Notes: generated from the sequence alone by a model not told the origin. Positions 50,442 to 59,224 are shown, counted from the stretch's first letter. The stretch: DNA of 64,000 nucleotides from Aquabacterium sp. A7-Y (GCF_026153205.1 NZ_JAPFBW010000008.1:62001-126000), one strand, 5' to 3'. Made by a program: numbers and translations.

Positions 50442-53360
50442 ATGGCGGCGGATCGGCAACCAGGAGCGGAAAATCGCAGGGCCTACGAACAGGCACCGGC
50501 CGTCGCGGCATCGCCGGGCGATGACAGCGACCGCCTGAGCAGCCTGATCGAGCTGGCGTACGACTTCTACTGGGAGCAGGACAGCGATTTCCGCTTCACC
50601 CATGTCGCGGGGCCGCTGCTCGGACGTCTCGGCCTCGACCCGCGCGCGATGATCGGCAAGGTGCGCTGGTCGGAAGGCAATGTCCCCGTTGGCGACGGCG
50701 GGTGCTGGGACACCCACAAGGCCGTGCTGCAAGCGCACGGCCAGTTTTCCGACTTCGTCTACAAGCGCATCGATGCCCGGGGCGAAGTGCGCTACATCAC
50801 CACGAGCGGCATGCCGGTCTTCAGCGAAGACGGCCGCTTCCAGGGTTACCGCGGCATTGCACGCGAGATCACCGACGCCGTGCGCACGCAGCTGGCCCTG
50901 CGCGAGAGCAGCGTGCTGCTCGAAAGCATGTTCGACACGATGGCCGAAGGGGTCAGCGTGTTCGACGCCGAGCTGCGGCTGGTCGCCGTCAACCGGCGTT
51001 TCCGGGAGTTGCTGAACTTCCCCGACGCGCTCCATGTGGCCGGCACCCCCTTCGAGGCTTTCATCCGCCACAACGCCGAGCGCGGCGACTACGGGCCCGG
51101 CAACGTGGAAGAGCAGGTGCGTTCTCGCCTCGAGCAGGCGCGCCGGTTCGAGGCGCATCATTTCGTGCGCGAACGGCCCGACGGATCGGTCCTCGAGATC
51201 ACCGGCCGGCCCCTGCCCGGCGGCGGTTTCGTGACGGTCTACAGCGACATCACCGAGCGGGCCCGGGCCGAGCGGGCGCTGCGCGAGAGCAAACTGGCGC
51301 TGGAAAAGACCTTCGAGTACATGGACCAGGGCATCAGCATCGCAGACGAGGATCTGCGACTGATCGGCATGAACCGGCGCTGCCGCGAGATGTTCGGCTT
51401 CCCCGAGGCGCTGTGCCAGCCCGGCACCCCGTTCGCGGCCTTCATGCGCTTCAACGCTGAACGCGGAGACTACGGCCCGGGTGATATCGAGGAGCAGGTG
51501 CGCGCGCGCATCGACCTGGCGCGCCGCTTCGAGCCGCATTTGTTCCAGCGCGAGCGCGCCGACGGCAGCATCATTGAAGTACGAGGTTTGCCGCTGCCTG
51601 GCGGCGGCTTCGTCACCGTCTATACCGATGTCACCGAGCGCACGCGCGCCGAGCAGGCCTTGCGCGAAAGCGAGGCCCGCTTCCGCAGCCTGACGGCCCT
51701 GTCGTCCGACTGGTTCTGGGAGCAGGACAGCGACTATCGCTTCACCCGTCTGGAGGGCCGCCACGTCAGCGGCGATACCACCGCCTTCGCCGACGAGCGG
51801 GGCAAGACCTGGTGGGAGCTCGGTTGGGAGGTGGACGGCGGCTGGGACGAACACCGGGTGCTGCTGGCGGCACGCCAGCCGTTTCGCGAAATGGTGATGC
51901 ACCGTGAAGGCCGCCACGGCTCGATGCAGCATGTGCGTGTGAGCGGCGAGCCGATACAGGACGCACAGGGACGTTTCCTCGGCTACCGCGGCGTGGGCCG
52001 CGACATCACGCAGCAGAAGTCGGCCGAGGAGCGGATCCAGTACATGGCGCGACACGACAGCCTGACCGGATTGCCGAACCGGGCGTGGTTCCACGAGCTG
52101 CTCAACCTGTCGCTGCACGCGGCACGCCGCTACCAGCGCAAGCTGGCGGTGCTGTTCATCGACCTCGACCGCTTCAAGATCATCAACGACACGCTCGGGC
52201 ACGACGCCGGCGACGAGCTGCTGAAGGAGGTCTCGCAGCGGCTGCGCCACTGCCTGCGCGGCTGCGACGTGGTGGCGCGGCTGGGCGGCGACGAATTCGT
52301 GGTGATGGTGCAGGAGGTCGAGGAGCCGGAACAGGTCGCCGTGGTCGCCCGCAAGATCCTCGCCACCGTGCTGGAGCCGGTGGTGGTCCAGGACCAGCAT
52401 TGCCGCGTGACGGCCAGCGTCGGCATCTGCCTCTACCCGACGGACGGCGAGGACGACCAGACGCTGATGAAAAACGCCGACATCGCGATGTACGTGGCGA
52501 AGGAAGAGGGCAAGAACAACTACCAGTTCTACTCGAAGGACATCAAGACCCAGTCGCTCGAGCGGCTGGCGCTGGAGACCGGACTGCGCAACGCGCTGGC
52601 GCGCGGGGAGTTCTCGCTGCACTACCAGGCCAAGGTGGGCTTGCGCAACGAGGACATCACCGGGGTGGAGGCGCTGCTGCGCTGGCACAGCGCCGAGCTG
52701 GGGGCGGTGTCGCCGATGCAGTTCATCCCGGTGGCCGAGCAGACCGGCATGATCGTCCCGATCGGGCGCTGGGTGCTGCAGACCGCTTGCGAGCAGAACG
52801 TCGCCTGGCAGCGCGAAGGGCTGCCGCCGATGTGCATGGCGGTCAACATTTCTGCCCGCCAGTTCATGCACGACACTTTGCTCGACGACATCGCCGGCGC
52901 CTTGCAGACCTCGGGCATGGAGCCGTCTCTGCTGGAGCTGGAGCTCACCGAAGGCATGGTGATGCACAACACCGAGCGGGCGGTGAAACTGCTCACCCGG
53001 ATCAAGGCGATGGGCGTGCGCATTTCCATCGACGACTTCGGCACCGGCTATTCGTCGCTGGCGCAGATCAAGCGGTTCCCGATCGACGCGCTGAAGGTGG
53101 ATCGCTCCTTCATCCGGGAGCTGGCGACGGATTCCGCCGACCGGGCGATCACCGGCGCGATCATCGCCATGGGCAAGACGCTGAGCCTGACGGTGGTGGC
53201 CGAAGGGGTGGAGACCTCGGAGCAGCGCGATTTCCTGCGGGCGGAAGGCTGCGACGAAATGCAGGGCTTTTACTTCAGCAAGCCGCTGCCGGCGGACCGC
53301 TTTGCCGACTTCGTCAAGTCCGGCGGCATCGACACGCCCCTGTCTCGCGACGACCCCTAA
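50442..53360 (+). CDS. PAS(x4)-GGDEF-EAL cyclic-di-GMP protein
   Basis: The 972-residue protein has four PAS-type modules: SSLIELAYDFYWEQDSDFRF near the start, two near-identical ones (VFDAELRLVAVNRRFRELL and IADEDLRLIGMNRRCREMF, each ending LPGGGFVTVY) and LTALSSDWFWEQDSDYRF. Then come a GGDEF domain with intact GGDEF at residue 615 and an inhibitory I-site RGCD five residues upstream, and an EAL domain with EALLRW at residue 743 plus DDFGTGYSSL. Both making and breaking c-di-GMP are possible. It has no membrane helix, so it is a cytoplasmic sensor. Confidence 0.93.
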   Translation: MAADRQPGAENRRAYEQAPAVAASPGDDSDRLSSLIELAYDFYWEQDSDFRFTHVAGPLLGRLGLDPRAMIGKVRWSEGNVPVGDGGCWDTHKAVLQAHGQFSDFVYKRIDARGEVRYITTSGMPVFSEDGRFQGYRGIAREITDAVRTQLALRESSVLLESMFDTMAEGVSVFDAELRLVAVNRRFRELLNFPDALHVAGTPFEAFIRHNAERGDYGPGNVEEQVRSRLEQARRFEAHHFVRERPDGSVLEITGRPLPGGGFVTVYSDITERARAERALRESKLALEKTFEYMDQGISIADEDLRLIGMNRRCREMFGFPEALCQPGTPFAAFMRFNAERGDYGPGDIEEQVRARIDLARRFEPHLFQRERADGSIIEVRGLPLPGGGFVTVYTDVTERTRAEQALRESEARFRSLTALSSDWFWEQDSDYRFTRLEGRHVSGDTTAFADERGKTWWELGWEVDGGWDEHRVLLAARQPFREMVMHREGRHGSMQHVRVSGEPIQDAQGRFLGYRGVGRDITQQKSAEERIQYMARHDSLTGLPNRAWFHELLNLSLHAARRYQRKLAVLFIDLDRFKIINDTLGHDAGDELLKEVSQRLRHCLRGCDVVARLGGDEFVVMVQEVEEPEQVAVVARKILATVLEPVVVQDQHCRVTASVGICLYPTDGEDDQTLMKNADIAMYVAKEEGKNNYQFYSKDIKTQSLERLALETGLRNALARGEFSLHYQAKVGLRNEDITGVEALLRWHSAELGAVSPMQFIPVAEQTGMIVPIGRWVLQTACEQNVAWQREGLPPMCMAVNISARQFMHDTLLDDIAGALQTSGMEPSLLELELTEGMVMHNTERAVKLLTRIKAMGVRISIDDFGTGYSSLAQIKRFPIDALKVDRSFIRELATDSADRAITGAIIAMGKTLSLTVVAEGVETSEQRDFLRAEGCDEMQGFYFSKPLPADRFADFVKSGGIDTPLSRDDP

Positions 53361-53369
53361 CGATAGGGG
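53354..53369 (+). terminator. hairpin at the end of the GGDEF-EAL gene
   Basis: CCCCTA and TAGGGG pair perfectly around ACGA, overlapping the stop codon. It is short and lacks a T-tract, so it is a weak terminator candidate or a chance stem. Confidence 0.35.
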
Positions 53370-53443
53370 TGGCAAAGTGCCGGCCGGCGCCTATCGTCCC
53401 TCTACCGGAGTTGCTCCGGCATTTGAAGAAAAAGGGGCAAGCC

Positions 53444-54004
53444 ATGCCGAAAGTCGTGGACACGCGGACGGCGAGAGTCATACGCGAAGACTATGCAGGA
53501 GCGGGGCCGTGCCTCGCCTTCCCGGGGATGTCGTCCTGCACCGCGGTGATCGCCGTGTTGCCGGACCTCCTGGTGGGAGGCCATTTCACGATGGACCGCT
53601 CCGCGGTCGGCGAACCGGCACGGCACGTGGTCGCGGCCGCTCAGAAGATGAAGGACCTGATCGGTGACCAGCTGATCACTCGCCTGCTGATCGTCGGCCA
53701 CAACGACAACCACAATCCGCAGAACATCCGCGACCAACTCGGTTGCGGCGTCGGCGGGGCCCACGAGGACGCGGAAGTGGAGGCGTACGACATCGCCCGC
53801 AAGAAGGTCGACAACCTGGTGGTGATCGCCACCTTCGTCGGGCCCGGCTTGCGGCCGACCATCCAGTTCAAACGCCAGGACAAGGTGACGGAAGCGCGCC
53901 TCGGCGGCCCTCCGGCAAATCGCGAGGAGATGAGCGTGTACGACGCCGACATCAACGTGTCGTTCACGCTGCACACGCTGCGCAAGCACTTCGTGACCAT
54001 GTAG
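53444..54004 (+). CDS. CheD/CNF1-fold-like protein, candidate deamidase
   Basis: The 186-residue protein contains FPGMSSCTAVIAVLPDLLVG followed by GHF, giving Cys32 and His47. CheD and CNF1-type glutamine deamidases share the pattern GxxSC then, 15-17 residues later, a histidine (in CheD, LGSC ... HF). The rest (RLLIVGHNDNHNPQNIRDQL, DNLVVIATFVGPGLRPTIQF) does not match chemotaxis CheD, and no chemotaxis genes are near. It could be an enzyme, toxin or effector. The ATG at 53444 follows AAAGGGG. This is inferred from motif spacing only. Confidence 0.55.
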   Translation: MPKVVDTRTARVIREDYAGAGPCLAFPGMSSCTAVIAVLPDLLVGGHFTMDRSAVGEPARHVVAAAQKMKDLIGDQLITRLLIVGHNDNHNPQNIRDQLGCGVGGAHEDAEVEAYDIARKKVDNLVVIATFVGPGLRPTIQFKRQDKVTEARLGGPPANREEMSVYDADINVSFTLHTLRKHFVTM

Positions 54005-54037
54005 CCGTGACGGCATCGCCGGCAGGCCGCAGCACGG

Positions 54038-54274
54038 TCAGGCCCGCCCGGTACGCCGACTGCGCGGCTGCAGTTTGTCAAGCTCGGCAAGCTGCTGCTT
54101 GAGCAGTATCACCAAGGTGCGGGCGTGCTCGACGGGCAGGCGCAGGCAACTGCTGGCGGGATGGTCATCACGCACCGGGCGGGGCAGCACCAACACGTCG
54201 GTGGACAGCTCGATGAGGCCCTTGTCGTGCTTGACCGACTTCAGGCGCTGTACATCAATGTCGTAGGTCTTCAT
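54038..54274 (-). CDS. small unknown protein
   Basis: The 78-residue product (MKTYDIDVQRLKSVKHDKGL ... LVILLKQQLAELDKLQPRSR) is soluble and mixed in charge. The central RDDHPASSCLRLPVEHARTL suggests a small beta/alpha fold. It converges with the CheD-like gene and is downstream of the cupin gene on the same strand (36-base gap), so it may be co-transcribed with it. Family not recognised. Confidence 0.55.
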   Translation of the reverse strand: MKTYDIDVQRLKSVKHDKGLIELSTDVLVLPRPVRDDHPASSCLRLPVEHARTLVILLKQQLAELDKLQPRSRRTGRA

Positions 54275-54310
54275 GCGCGTTCTCTTGTGAGGGTGGCCGC
54301 AGATCGCGAT

Positions 54311-54622
54311 TCAGCGGTCGATGATGACGAGTGTCCCGTGGCTGCCTGGAGCTACCGCATGGGGCATGCCGGCAGGCACGATGAACACTTCGCCTGCCTG
54401 TACGGTCAGCTCCTGGCCCTGGATCTGCAGATGCATCCGCCCATCGAGCACGAGCAGCGCTTCATCAAAGTCGTGGCTTTCTGCGGGATAGGCCGAGCCG
54501 TCCATGCGCAGCACCTTGAGCTTGGCCCCGGCTGCCTGGCCGACGACGGTGGAGCGCCAGGCCTGCGGCAGGGACGCAGCGCGGGTGGGCAGATCGATCG
54601 CGAGCATGGTGAGATCGGACAT
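54311..54622 (-). CDS. cupin-domain protein
   Basis: The 103-residue protein is a single cupin barrel: HDFDEALLVLDGRMHLQIQG gives the first metal-ligand motif and AGEVFIVPAGMPHAV the second (final histidine ligand). It is probably a small metal-binding enzyme or sugar-binding protein. The ATG at 54622 (MSDLTMLAIDLPT) is the most likely start because upstream codons are unlike protein. It lies between a small unknown gene and a MerR gene. Confidence 0.85.
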   Translation of the reverse strand: MSDLTMLAIDLPTRAASLPQAWRSTVVGQAAGAKLKVLRMDGSAYPAESHDFDEALLVLDGRMHLQIQGQELTVQAGEVFIVPAGMPHAVAPGSHGTLVIIDR

Positions 54623-54732
54623 GCGAGCAAGGATAGGAATGGGGATTCGATGAAAGGAGCGATTCTGGCATGCGGTGTTCGCAGGTCGCGCGGACAGGCA
54701 CTGGCCGCAGCCGATCGTCATGCTGGCCGGGC

Positions 54733-55167
54733 TTACCTGGTCAGCGGCAAAGCCCTCTTCCTGCGCACCCCGAAGGCCCCGCGTGCCGCAGCGCGCACGA
54801 TCCGCTGGAAAGTCGGGCACTCCATGTGGGACGGCGCCGGGCAGGCGGCGGCGTGCCGCAGGCCGTCTCGCATCGCTTCCAGTTTGCTGATCGTCCTGTC
54901 CAGTTCCTCCGCCTTCGCAGCAAGTACCTGCCGATCGATGCGCGGCCGCCCGTCGGGCGCGAACATGAGCGCGATCTCGTCGAGCGTCAGCCCTGCGACA
55001 CGCCCTAATGCGATCAACGCCAAGCGCTCCAGCACGCCGGGATCGAACAGGCGACGCAGTCCTCGCCGGCCGACCGAGGCGATCAGCCCCTTTTCCTCGT
55101 AGAACCGCAGCGTTGAAGCAGGAACTCCGGTCCGCTGCGCCACCTCTGTGATGTCCAGATGTATCAC
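54733..55167 (-). CDS. MerR-family regulator, SoxR-box associated
   Basis: The 144-residue protein begins at GTG 55167 (VIHLDITEVAQRTGVPASTL) and has the MerR winged helix (RFYEEKGLIASVGRRGLRRL), a dimer helix (AKAEELDRTISKLEAMRDGL) and a cysteine-containing end (CPAPSHMECPTFQRIV). The spacing CPxPxHxECP may sense metal, redox state or a ligand. Divergent from the methyltransferase gene, with a SoxR-box-like dyad directly upstream of its start. The GTG start is the only one near the domain edge. Confidence 0.85.
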   Translation of the reverse strand: MIHLDITEVAQRTGVPASTLRFYEEKGLIASVGRRGLRRLFDPGVLERLALIALGRVAGLTLDEIALMFAPDGRPRIDRQVLAAKAEELDRTISKLEAMRDGLRHAAACPAPSHMECPTFQRIVRAAARGAFGVRRKRALPLTR

Positions 55168-55171
55168 CGTC

Positions 55172-55194
55172 TTGACCTCAAGTTGACTTGAAGT
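55172..55194 (+). promoter_or_regulatory. SoxR/MerR-type operator in the methyltransferase promoter
   Basis: TTGACCTCAAGTTGACTT followed by GAAGT closely resembles the known SoxR box (ACCTCAAGTTxACTTGAGG). Counting a 19-base spacer from TTGACC, the long spacing that MerR activators need, places a poor -10 (CACTGT) at 55197-55202, 32 bases before the methyltransferase ATG. Confidence 0.7.
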
Positions 55195-55233
55195 GGCACT
55201 GTGTAGCCTTTTCTTCGGAAAGGCAAGACGATC

Positions 55234-56106
55234 ATGGATGTCACCCACCCCACCAATGACGAACAGACGCGGCTTTGGAACGGCCACGCCGGACGCGCCT
55301 GGGTCAGGTCGCAGGCCTTGCTGGACCGGATGTTCAAGCCCTTCGAGGACCTGCTTGTCGAGGCGGCTTACGAGGCATCCGGAGGCCGAGTGCTCGACGT
55401 CGGTTGTGGAACCGGCAGCACGACGCTTGCCATCGCACGGCTGCTCGGAGCGAAAGGCCGCTGCACCGGCATCGACATTTCGCATCCGATGATCGTCGCG
55501 GCCCGTGCCCGCGCAGAACGGGAAAGCACCCCTGCAAGCTTCATCGTCGCGAACGCTCAGAACCACGCGTTCGAGCCTGCAAGCTTCGACCTCGTGATTT
55601 CGCGCTTCGGCGTGATGTTCTTTGACGACCCTGTCCGCGCCTTCGAGAACCTGCGGCGCGCCGCCAGGGACGACGCCGAACTCCGCTTCGTCGCGTGGCG
55701 GAGTGCGGCGGAGAATCCGTTCATGACAACCGCCGAGCGTGTGGCGGCCCCGCTCCTGCCCGGCCTCCCGCCGCGGCGACCGGGTGCGCCGGGGCAGTTC
55801 GCGTTCTCGGATGAGCGGCGGGTCCACCACATTCTCGAGGCGAGCGGCTGGGATGCGATCGATATTCGGGCCATCCATGCCGTCTGCACGCTGCCCGAAA
55901 AGGAGCTGGTCGCTTACCTGAGTCAGCTCGGTCCCGTCGGCATGATCCTCCAGGAGACGGAAGATCCGCTTCGCACGCAGGTCATTCAGGCAGTCCGCGC
56001 CGCCTTTCAGCCGTACGTACAAGGCGCTGAAGTCCGCTTTACCGCTGCCTGCTGGCTGGTCCGCGCACGAGCGTCGTCCGCGTGGAAGGCGGTCGCGGGG
56101 ACCTGA
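55234..56106 (+). CDS. class I SAM-dependent methyltransferase
   Basis: The 290-residue protein has the SAM motif GGRVLDVGCGTGSTTLAIAR (about residues 49-68), the acidic CTGIDISHPMIVAAR and ASFDLVISRFGVMFFDDPVR. It belongs to the UbiE/Methyltransf_25 type. The substrate is unknown. The MerR-type operator upstream suggests induction by the neighbouring regulator. Confidence 0.9.
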   Translation: MDVTHPTNDEQTRLWNGHAGRAWVRSQALLDRMFKPFEDLLVEAAYEASGGRVLDVGCGTGSTTLAIARLLGAKGRCTGIDISHPMIVAARARAERESTPASFIVANAQNHAFEPASFDLVISRFGVMFFDDPVRAFENLRRAARDDAELRFVAWRSAAENPFMTTAERVAAPLLPGLPPRRPGAPGQFAFSDERRVHHILEASGWDAIDIRAIHAVCTLPEKELVAYLSQLGPVGMILQETEDPLRTQVIQAVRAAFQPYVQGAEVRFTAACWLVRARASSAWKAVAGT

Positions 56107-56260
56107 GCCGGGGCTCATGCAGCACTGAGTGGCGGCGCTGCTGCCAAACTCACTTGCGCCTGAAGCACGGGAACAGGGATTGCCGTCAGGCTCTGCAATC
56201 CACCCACTCGCCCCATCGCTCGGGCGTCGGTGTCGTTTCCTCACGCTGAAGGAGCCGTGC

Positions 56261-57649
56261 ATGCGCAAGCTACTCGGTATCGCTTTGACCACGGGCGTGG
56301 CCGCCATCGCAGTGCACAGCTTCGCTGACCCGCTGCCGGCGGACGCCACCTACCGGCCCTTGCCGACGCTGCCGTTTTCTGCTGTAAAAGCTGCCGACGA
56401 AGCGCAGAAACCCGCCGTGATGCAGCGCCAGCAGCAGCTGCTGAACCAACGCTACGACCTGTCGATGCGACCCATCCCGGGCGTGATGATGTCCGGCGGG
56501 CGCAAGCCGGTACAAGGCGGCGTGCGAGTGAAGCTGCCGCCCGGCGTCACCTGGGAGACGCTGGCGCAGATGAGCCCGGCGGAGATCAAGGCGAAAGGCC
56601 TGTTGCCGGAAGGCTTCAAGCCGCTTCCGCACGTGAAGCAGGCGGCCGGCGGACAGGTGTTCCCGAACCGGCAGATCGACGAGATCGCCCGGCAAGAGCA
56701 GCGCGACCTGCGACGCTTCGACGTCGACTTCGACCTGCCGGACCATCTGACGCCAGAGTTCCCGCCGCCCATCTTCCTCACCACACATCCGCACCTGGGC
56801 GACGTTTCGCGTGGGCAGGTGCTGACGCTGACCAATTTCTACGAGATCCTCAACGGCATCGTGACGCCGGTGCAGATGGAAGGCATGCGACTGCTGCTGA
56901 CACCCTTCCCTCAGGAAGAGTTCAACCAGACCGAGGACCGCAAGGTCGCATTGCCGAGCCGCGGGGTGGCCTGCATGGACTGCCACGCGAACTTCCACAC
57001 CAATGCGGCCTTCCACCTGACGCCGGATCTCCGGCCGCAGGCGTCGCGCTTCCGGCTCGACAGCACCAGCCTGCGCGGCATGTTCAACCAGCAGATCCAC
57101 GGCTCCAAGCGCTCGCTGCGCTCGATCGAGGACTTCACCGAGTTCGAGCAGCGCACTGCGTACTTCAACGGCGACCACGTCAGCGCGACGCGCAAGGGCC
57201 CGCACCTGCCGGACCGCACCAACCAGGTCGCGATGATGGCGCAGATGCAGAACATCATCGACTTTCCGCCGGCGGCCAAGCTCGATCCCTTCGGCCGGCT
57301 CGATCCGACCCGGGCCACCCCGCAGGAGCTGGCCGGCGAGCGCCTGTTCCACGGCAAGGCACGCTGCGCCGAGTGCCATATCGCAAAGCAGTCCTTCCTG
57401 GATCACCAGATGCACGACTTGAAGCTCGAACGTTTCTATCGCAGCGTCAGCGTCAACGACTTCATGCCCCTGCCGGACGGACCCATCAAGACCTTCACGC
57501 TGCGCGGCATCAAGGACTCGCCGCCCTATCTCCACGATGGGCGCCTGATGACCCTGGCCGACACCGTCGAGTTCTTCAACCTCGTGCTGGGACTGAAGCT
57601 GACCCAGTCTGAAAAAGAGGCACTCACCACCTACATGCTGGCGCTGTAA
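56261..57649 (+). CDS. dihaem cytochrome c, MauG/cytochrome-c-peroxidase-like
   Basis: The 462-residue protein has a signal peptide (MRKLLGIALTTGVAAIAVHS) and two haem c motifs, CMDCH at residue 238 and CAECH at residue 369. The end RGIKDSPPYLHDGRLMTLAD is typical of bacterial dihaem peroxidases. It acts in the periplasm, reducing peroxide or oxidising a protein partner. AAGGAG lies 7 bases before ATG 56261. A DUF4142 gene follows after 26 bases, probably in one operon. Confidence 0.88.
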   Translation: MRKLLGIALTTGVAAIAVHSFADPLPADATYRPLPTLPFSAVKAADEAQKPAVMQRQQQLLNQRYDLSMRPIPGVMMSGGRKPVQGGVRVKLPPGVTWETLAQMSPAEIKAKGLLPEGFKPLPHVKQAAGGQVFPNRQIDEIARQEQRDLRRFDVDFDLPDHLTPEFPPPIFLTTHPHLGDVSRGQVLTLTNFYEILNGIVTPVQMEGMRLLLTPFPQEEFNQTEDRKVALPSRGVACMDCHANFHTNAAFHLTPDLRPQASRFRLDSTSLRGMFNQQIHGSKRSLRSIEDFTEFEQRTAYFNGDHVSATRKGPHLPDRTNQVAMMAQMQNIIDFPPAAKLDPFGRLDPTRATPQELAGERLFHGKARCAECHIAKQSFLDHQMHDLKLERFYRSVSVNDFMPLPDGPIKTFTLRGIKDSPPYLHDGRLMTLADTVEFFNLVLGLKLTQSEKEALTTYMLAL

Positions 57650-57675
57650 GAGCCTTTTTGAACGGAGCGCGTGAG

Positions 57676-58260
57676 ATGACTTCGACCCGACACTTCATCG
57701 CCGCGCTCGCGGCGGTGGCCGCGGCCCTGACCGCGAGCTCCTCGCCGGCGCAGCAGGGCAACCCCGCCGGCACCACCCCGTCCAGCCAGATGCGGGCCCC
57801 GGCGGACGTGCCCAACCCGCAGGACCGGCTGTTCGTGACGCTCGCCGGGCAGGGCGGGCTGGCCGAAGTCCAGCTGGCCCGCCTGGCGCTGGACAAGGCC
57901 CGCAGCGACGCGGTGAAGCGCTTCGCGCGCCGCATGCTCGACGAGCATTCACAGGCCAACCAGCAACTCGCTGCGGCGGCTCGGCAAGCCGGCCTGGTGC
58001 CGCCGGATCGTCCGTCCGACGAGCACCGGGCGACGTACGACAGGCTGGCCCGGCTGGACGGCGCCGCCTTCGACGAAGCCTACGTGCGCGACCAACTGAT
58101 CGAGCACCAGAAGACCACCCAGGTGCTGCTTTGGGAGATGGGCTCGGGCCAGCAGCCCGCGCTGCAGCGCTTCGCGTCGGCGACCCTGCCGACCGTGCTC
58201 GACCATCTCGAGCACGTCCAGCAGCTGCTGGGCGAACTGACCGGCGCGGCGACGCCGTAA
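57676..58260 (+). CDS. DUF4142 exported protein
   Basis: The 194-residue protein has a signal peptide (FIAALAAVAAALTASSSPAQ) and a ferritin-like helical DUF4142 domain: QLARLALDKARSDAVKRFAR, MLDEHSQANQQLAAAARQAG and YVRDQLIEHQKTTQVLLWEM. These are usually periplasmic proteins of unknown role, linked to stress. GGAG lies 8 bases before ATG 57676. It follows the dihaem peroxidase closely. Confidence 0.87.
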   Translation: MTSTRHFIAALAAVAAALTASSSPAQQGNPAGTTPSSQMRAPADVPNPQDRLFVTLAGQGGLAEVQLARLALDKARSDAVKRFARRMLDEHSQANQQLAAAARQAGLVPPDRPSDEHRATYDRLARLDGAAFDEAYVRDQLIEHQKTTQVLLWEMGSGQQPALQRFASATLPTVLDHLEHVQQLLGELTGAATP

Positions 58261-58306
58261 GCCCGGGGGTGAGGCCGCGGTCACGGCCATCAGCCCCGAT
58301 CAATGG

Positions 58307-58828
58307 TCAATCGACCAAGGGGCTCCACGTTCTGCCCGCGTCGCTAGACCATTCGAGCCTTCCCGGGGGCACGGGAACGGTGGTTCTGACCTCGGTGGCG
58401 CCGCGCGCGCTGTTCTGCCGGAAGTCCCAGTTCCTCTTGTCGTTGTCGTCCCTGATGCACATTCGCAGCAAGATCGAGCTGCCTCCCATCGCCCCGGCAC
58501 CCGCTCGTGTGGTGGACATGCTCAGATAGCCGTCCTTCGAGGCATCCCATCGATGCTCGGTCGACCTCCTCGGCACGGCGCCCCATGCCGGATTTCTCGG
58601 CTGCAGACCGGATCGCGCGATGGTGGAGCGGAGCGTGGACTGGGTCGCGTGGTACAGATAGTCTCCGGGTGACAAGTCCGCCTTCGGTCTCGCCTGATGG
58701 ATGTTCCAGTTCGCTGTGACTCGTGCTTGATAGCGCGTCCAGTCCGCGTCGCTCATTTCACGAAGGCGTTGCGGCACGTACTGTGTCTTGCCGCTCGTCC
58801 TCACGAGAGGAGGTCGGATGCCTGACAT
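58307..58828 (-). CDS. ADP-ribosyltransferase-like protein, candidate toxin
   Basis: In this 173-residue protein, PGDYLYHATQSTLRSTIARS followed by GLQP places His60 in the LYHxT motif of ART-fold enzymes. DGYLSMSTTRAG (Tyr101) gives the second motif and TEVRTTVPVPPG (Glu146) the third, an H-Y-E order seen in Tpt1/KptA, DarT-like and polymorphic-toxin ARTs. There is no signal peptide. It probably transfers ADP-ribose to protein or nucleic acid, or is a decayed toxin domain. No immunity gene is evident beside it. A strong inverted repeat lies upstream. Confidence 0.6.
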   Translation of the reverse strand: MSGIRPPLVRTSGKTQYVPQRLREMSDADWTRYQARVTANWNIHQARPKADLSPGDYLYHATQSTLRSTIARSGLQPRNPAWGAVPRRSTEHRWDASKDGYLSMSTTRAGAGAMGGSSILLRMCIRDDNDKRNWDFRQNSARGATEVRTTVPVPPGRLEWSSDAGRTWSPLVD

Positions 58829-58857
58829 CCGCTGCCCGCAGGTCGCGCAAATGAACT

Positions 58858-58888
58858 ACTCCATCCTATGCAATGCAAAGGATGGAGT
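58858..58888. promoter_or_regulatory. perfect 10-bp inverted repeat upstream of the ART-like gene
   Basis: ACTCCATCCT (58858-58867) and AGGATGGAGT (58879-58888) are exact complements around ATGCAATGCAA. The site is 30-60 bases upstream of ATG 58828 on the minus strand, so it could be an operator or an mRNA hairpin controlling the gene. Confidence 0.6.
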
Positions 58889-59224
58889 TTCACGGGCAGC
58901 GTGAGGGTTGCCCGTATTGGCCAGTTCCTGACCGTGATGCGTCGCCTCCAATGCCCAGCGCAGCACGCATCGGCTTACCGAAATGGATGGAGCCCCCCGC
59001 GCATTCGGTGGGGGTGAGACGTTCGGCAGGACCATTGGACGTTGTCTTCACCTCCCCCTTCAATCACACGTTCTAGGGATCGTCCAGACTCCGGAGGCGC
59101 CGCGTCGATCGAGCCGCGCACTTACCATTCTTCATCGTCTGATGGGTGGCGCCTCTATAGACTGAACGGCTTTGCCGGATTGCGCCGGGGCCGCCAGGCA
59201 CCGCTGCCAGCGGCGCGCACCTTC
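58889..59224. other. intergenic region before the MFS gene
   Basis: These 336 bases should hold the promoters of the divergent ART-like and MFS genes. The plus frame is open from 59042, but that extension is basic and unlike a transporter N-terminus. No RNA gene is seen. Confidence 0.35.

Noticed and set aside
50421-53375. A 984-codon minus-strand open frame
   Set aside because: It mirrors the PAS-GGDEF-EAL gene exactly and has His/Val/Gln-rich antisense composition.
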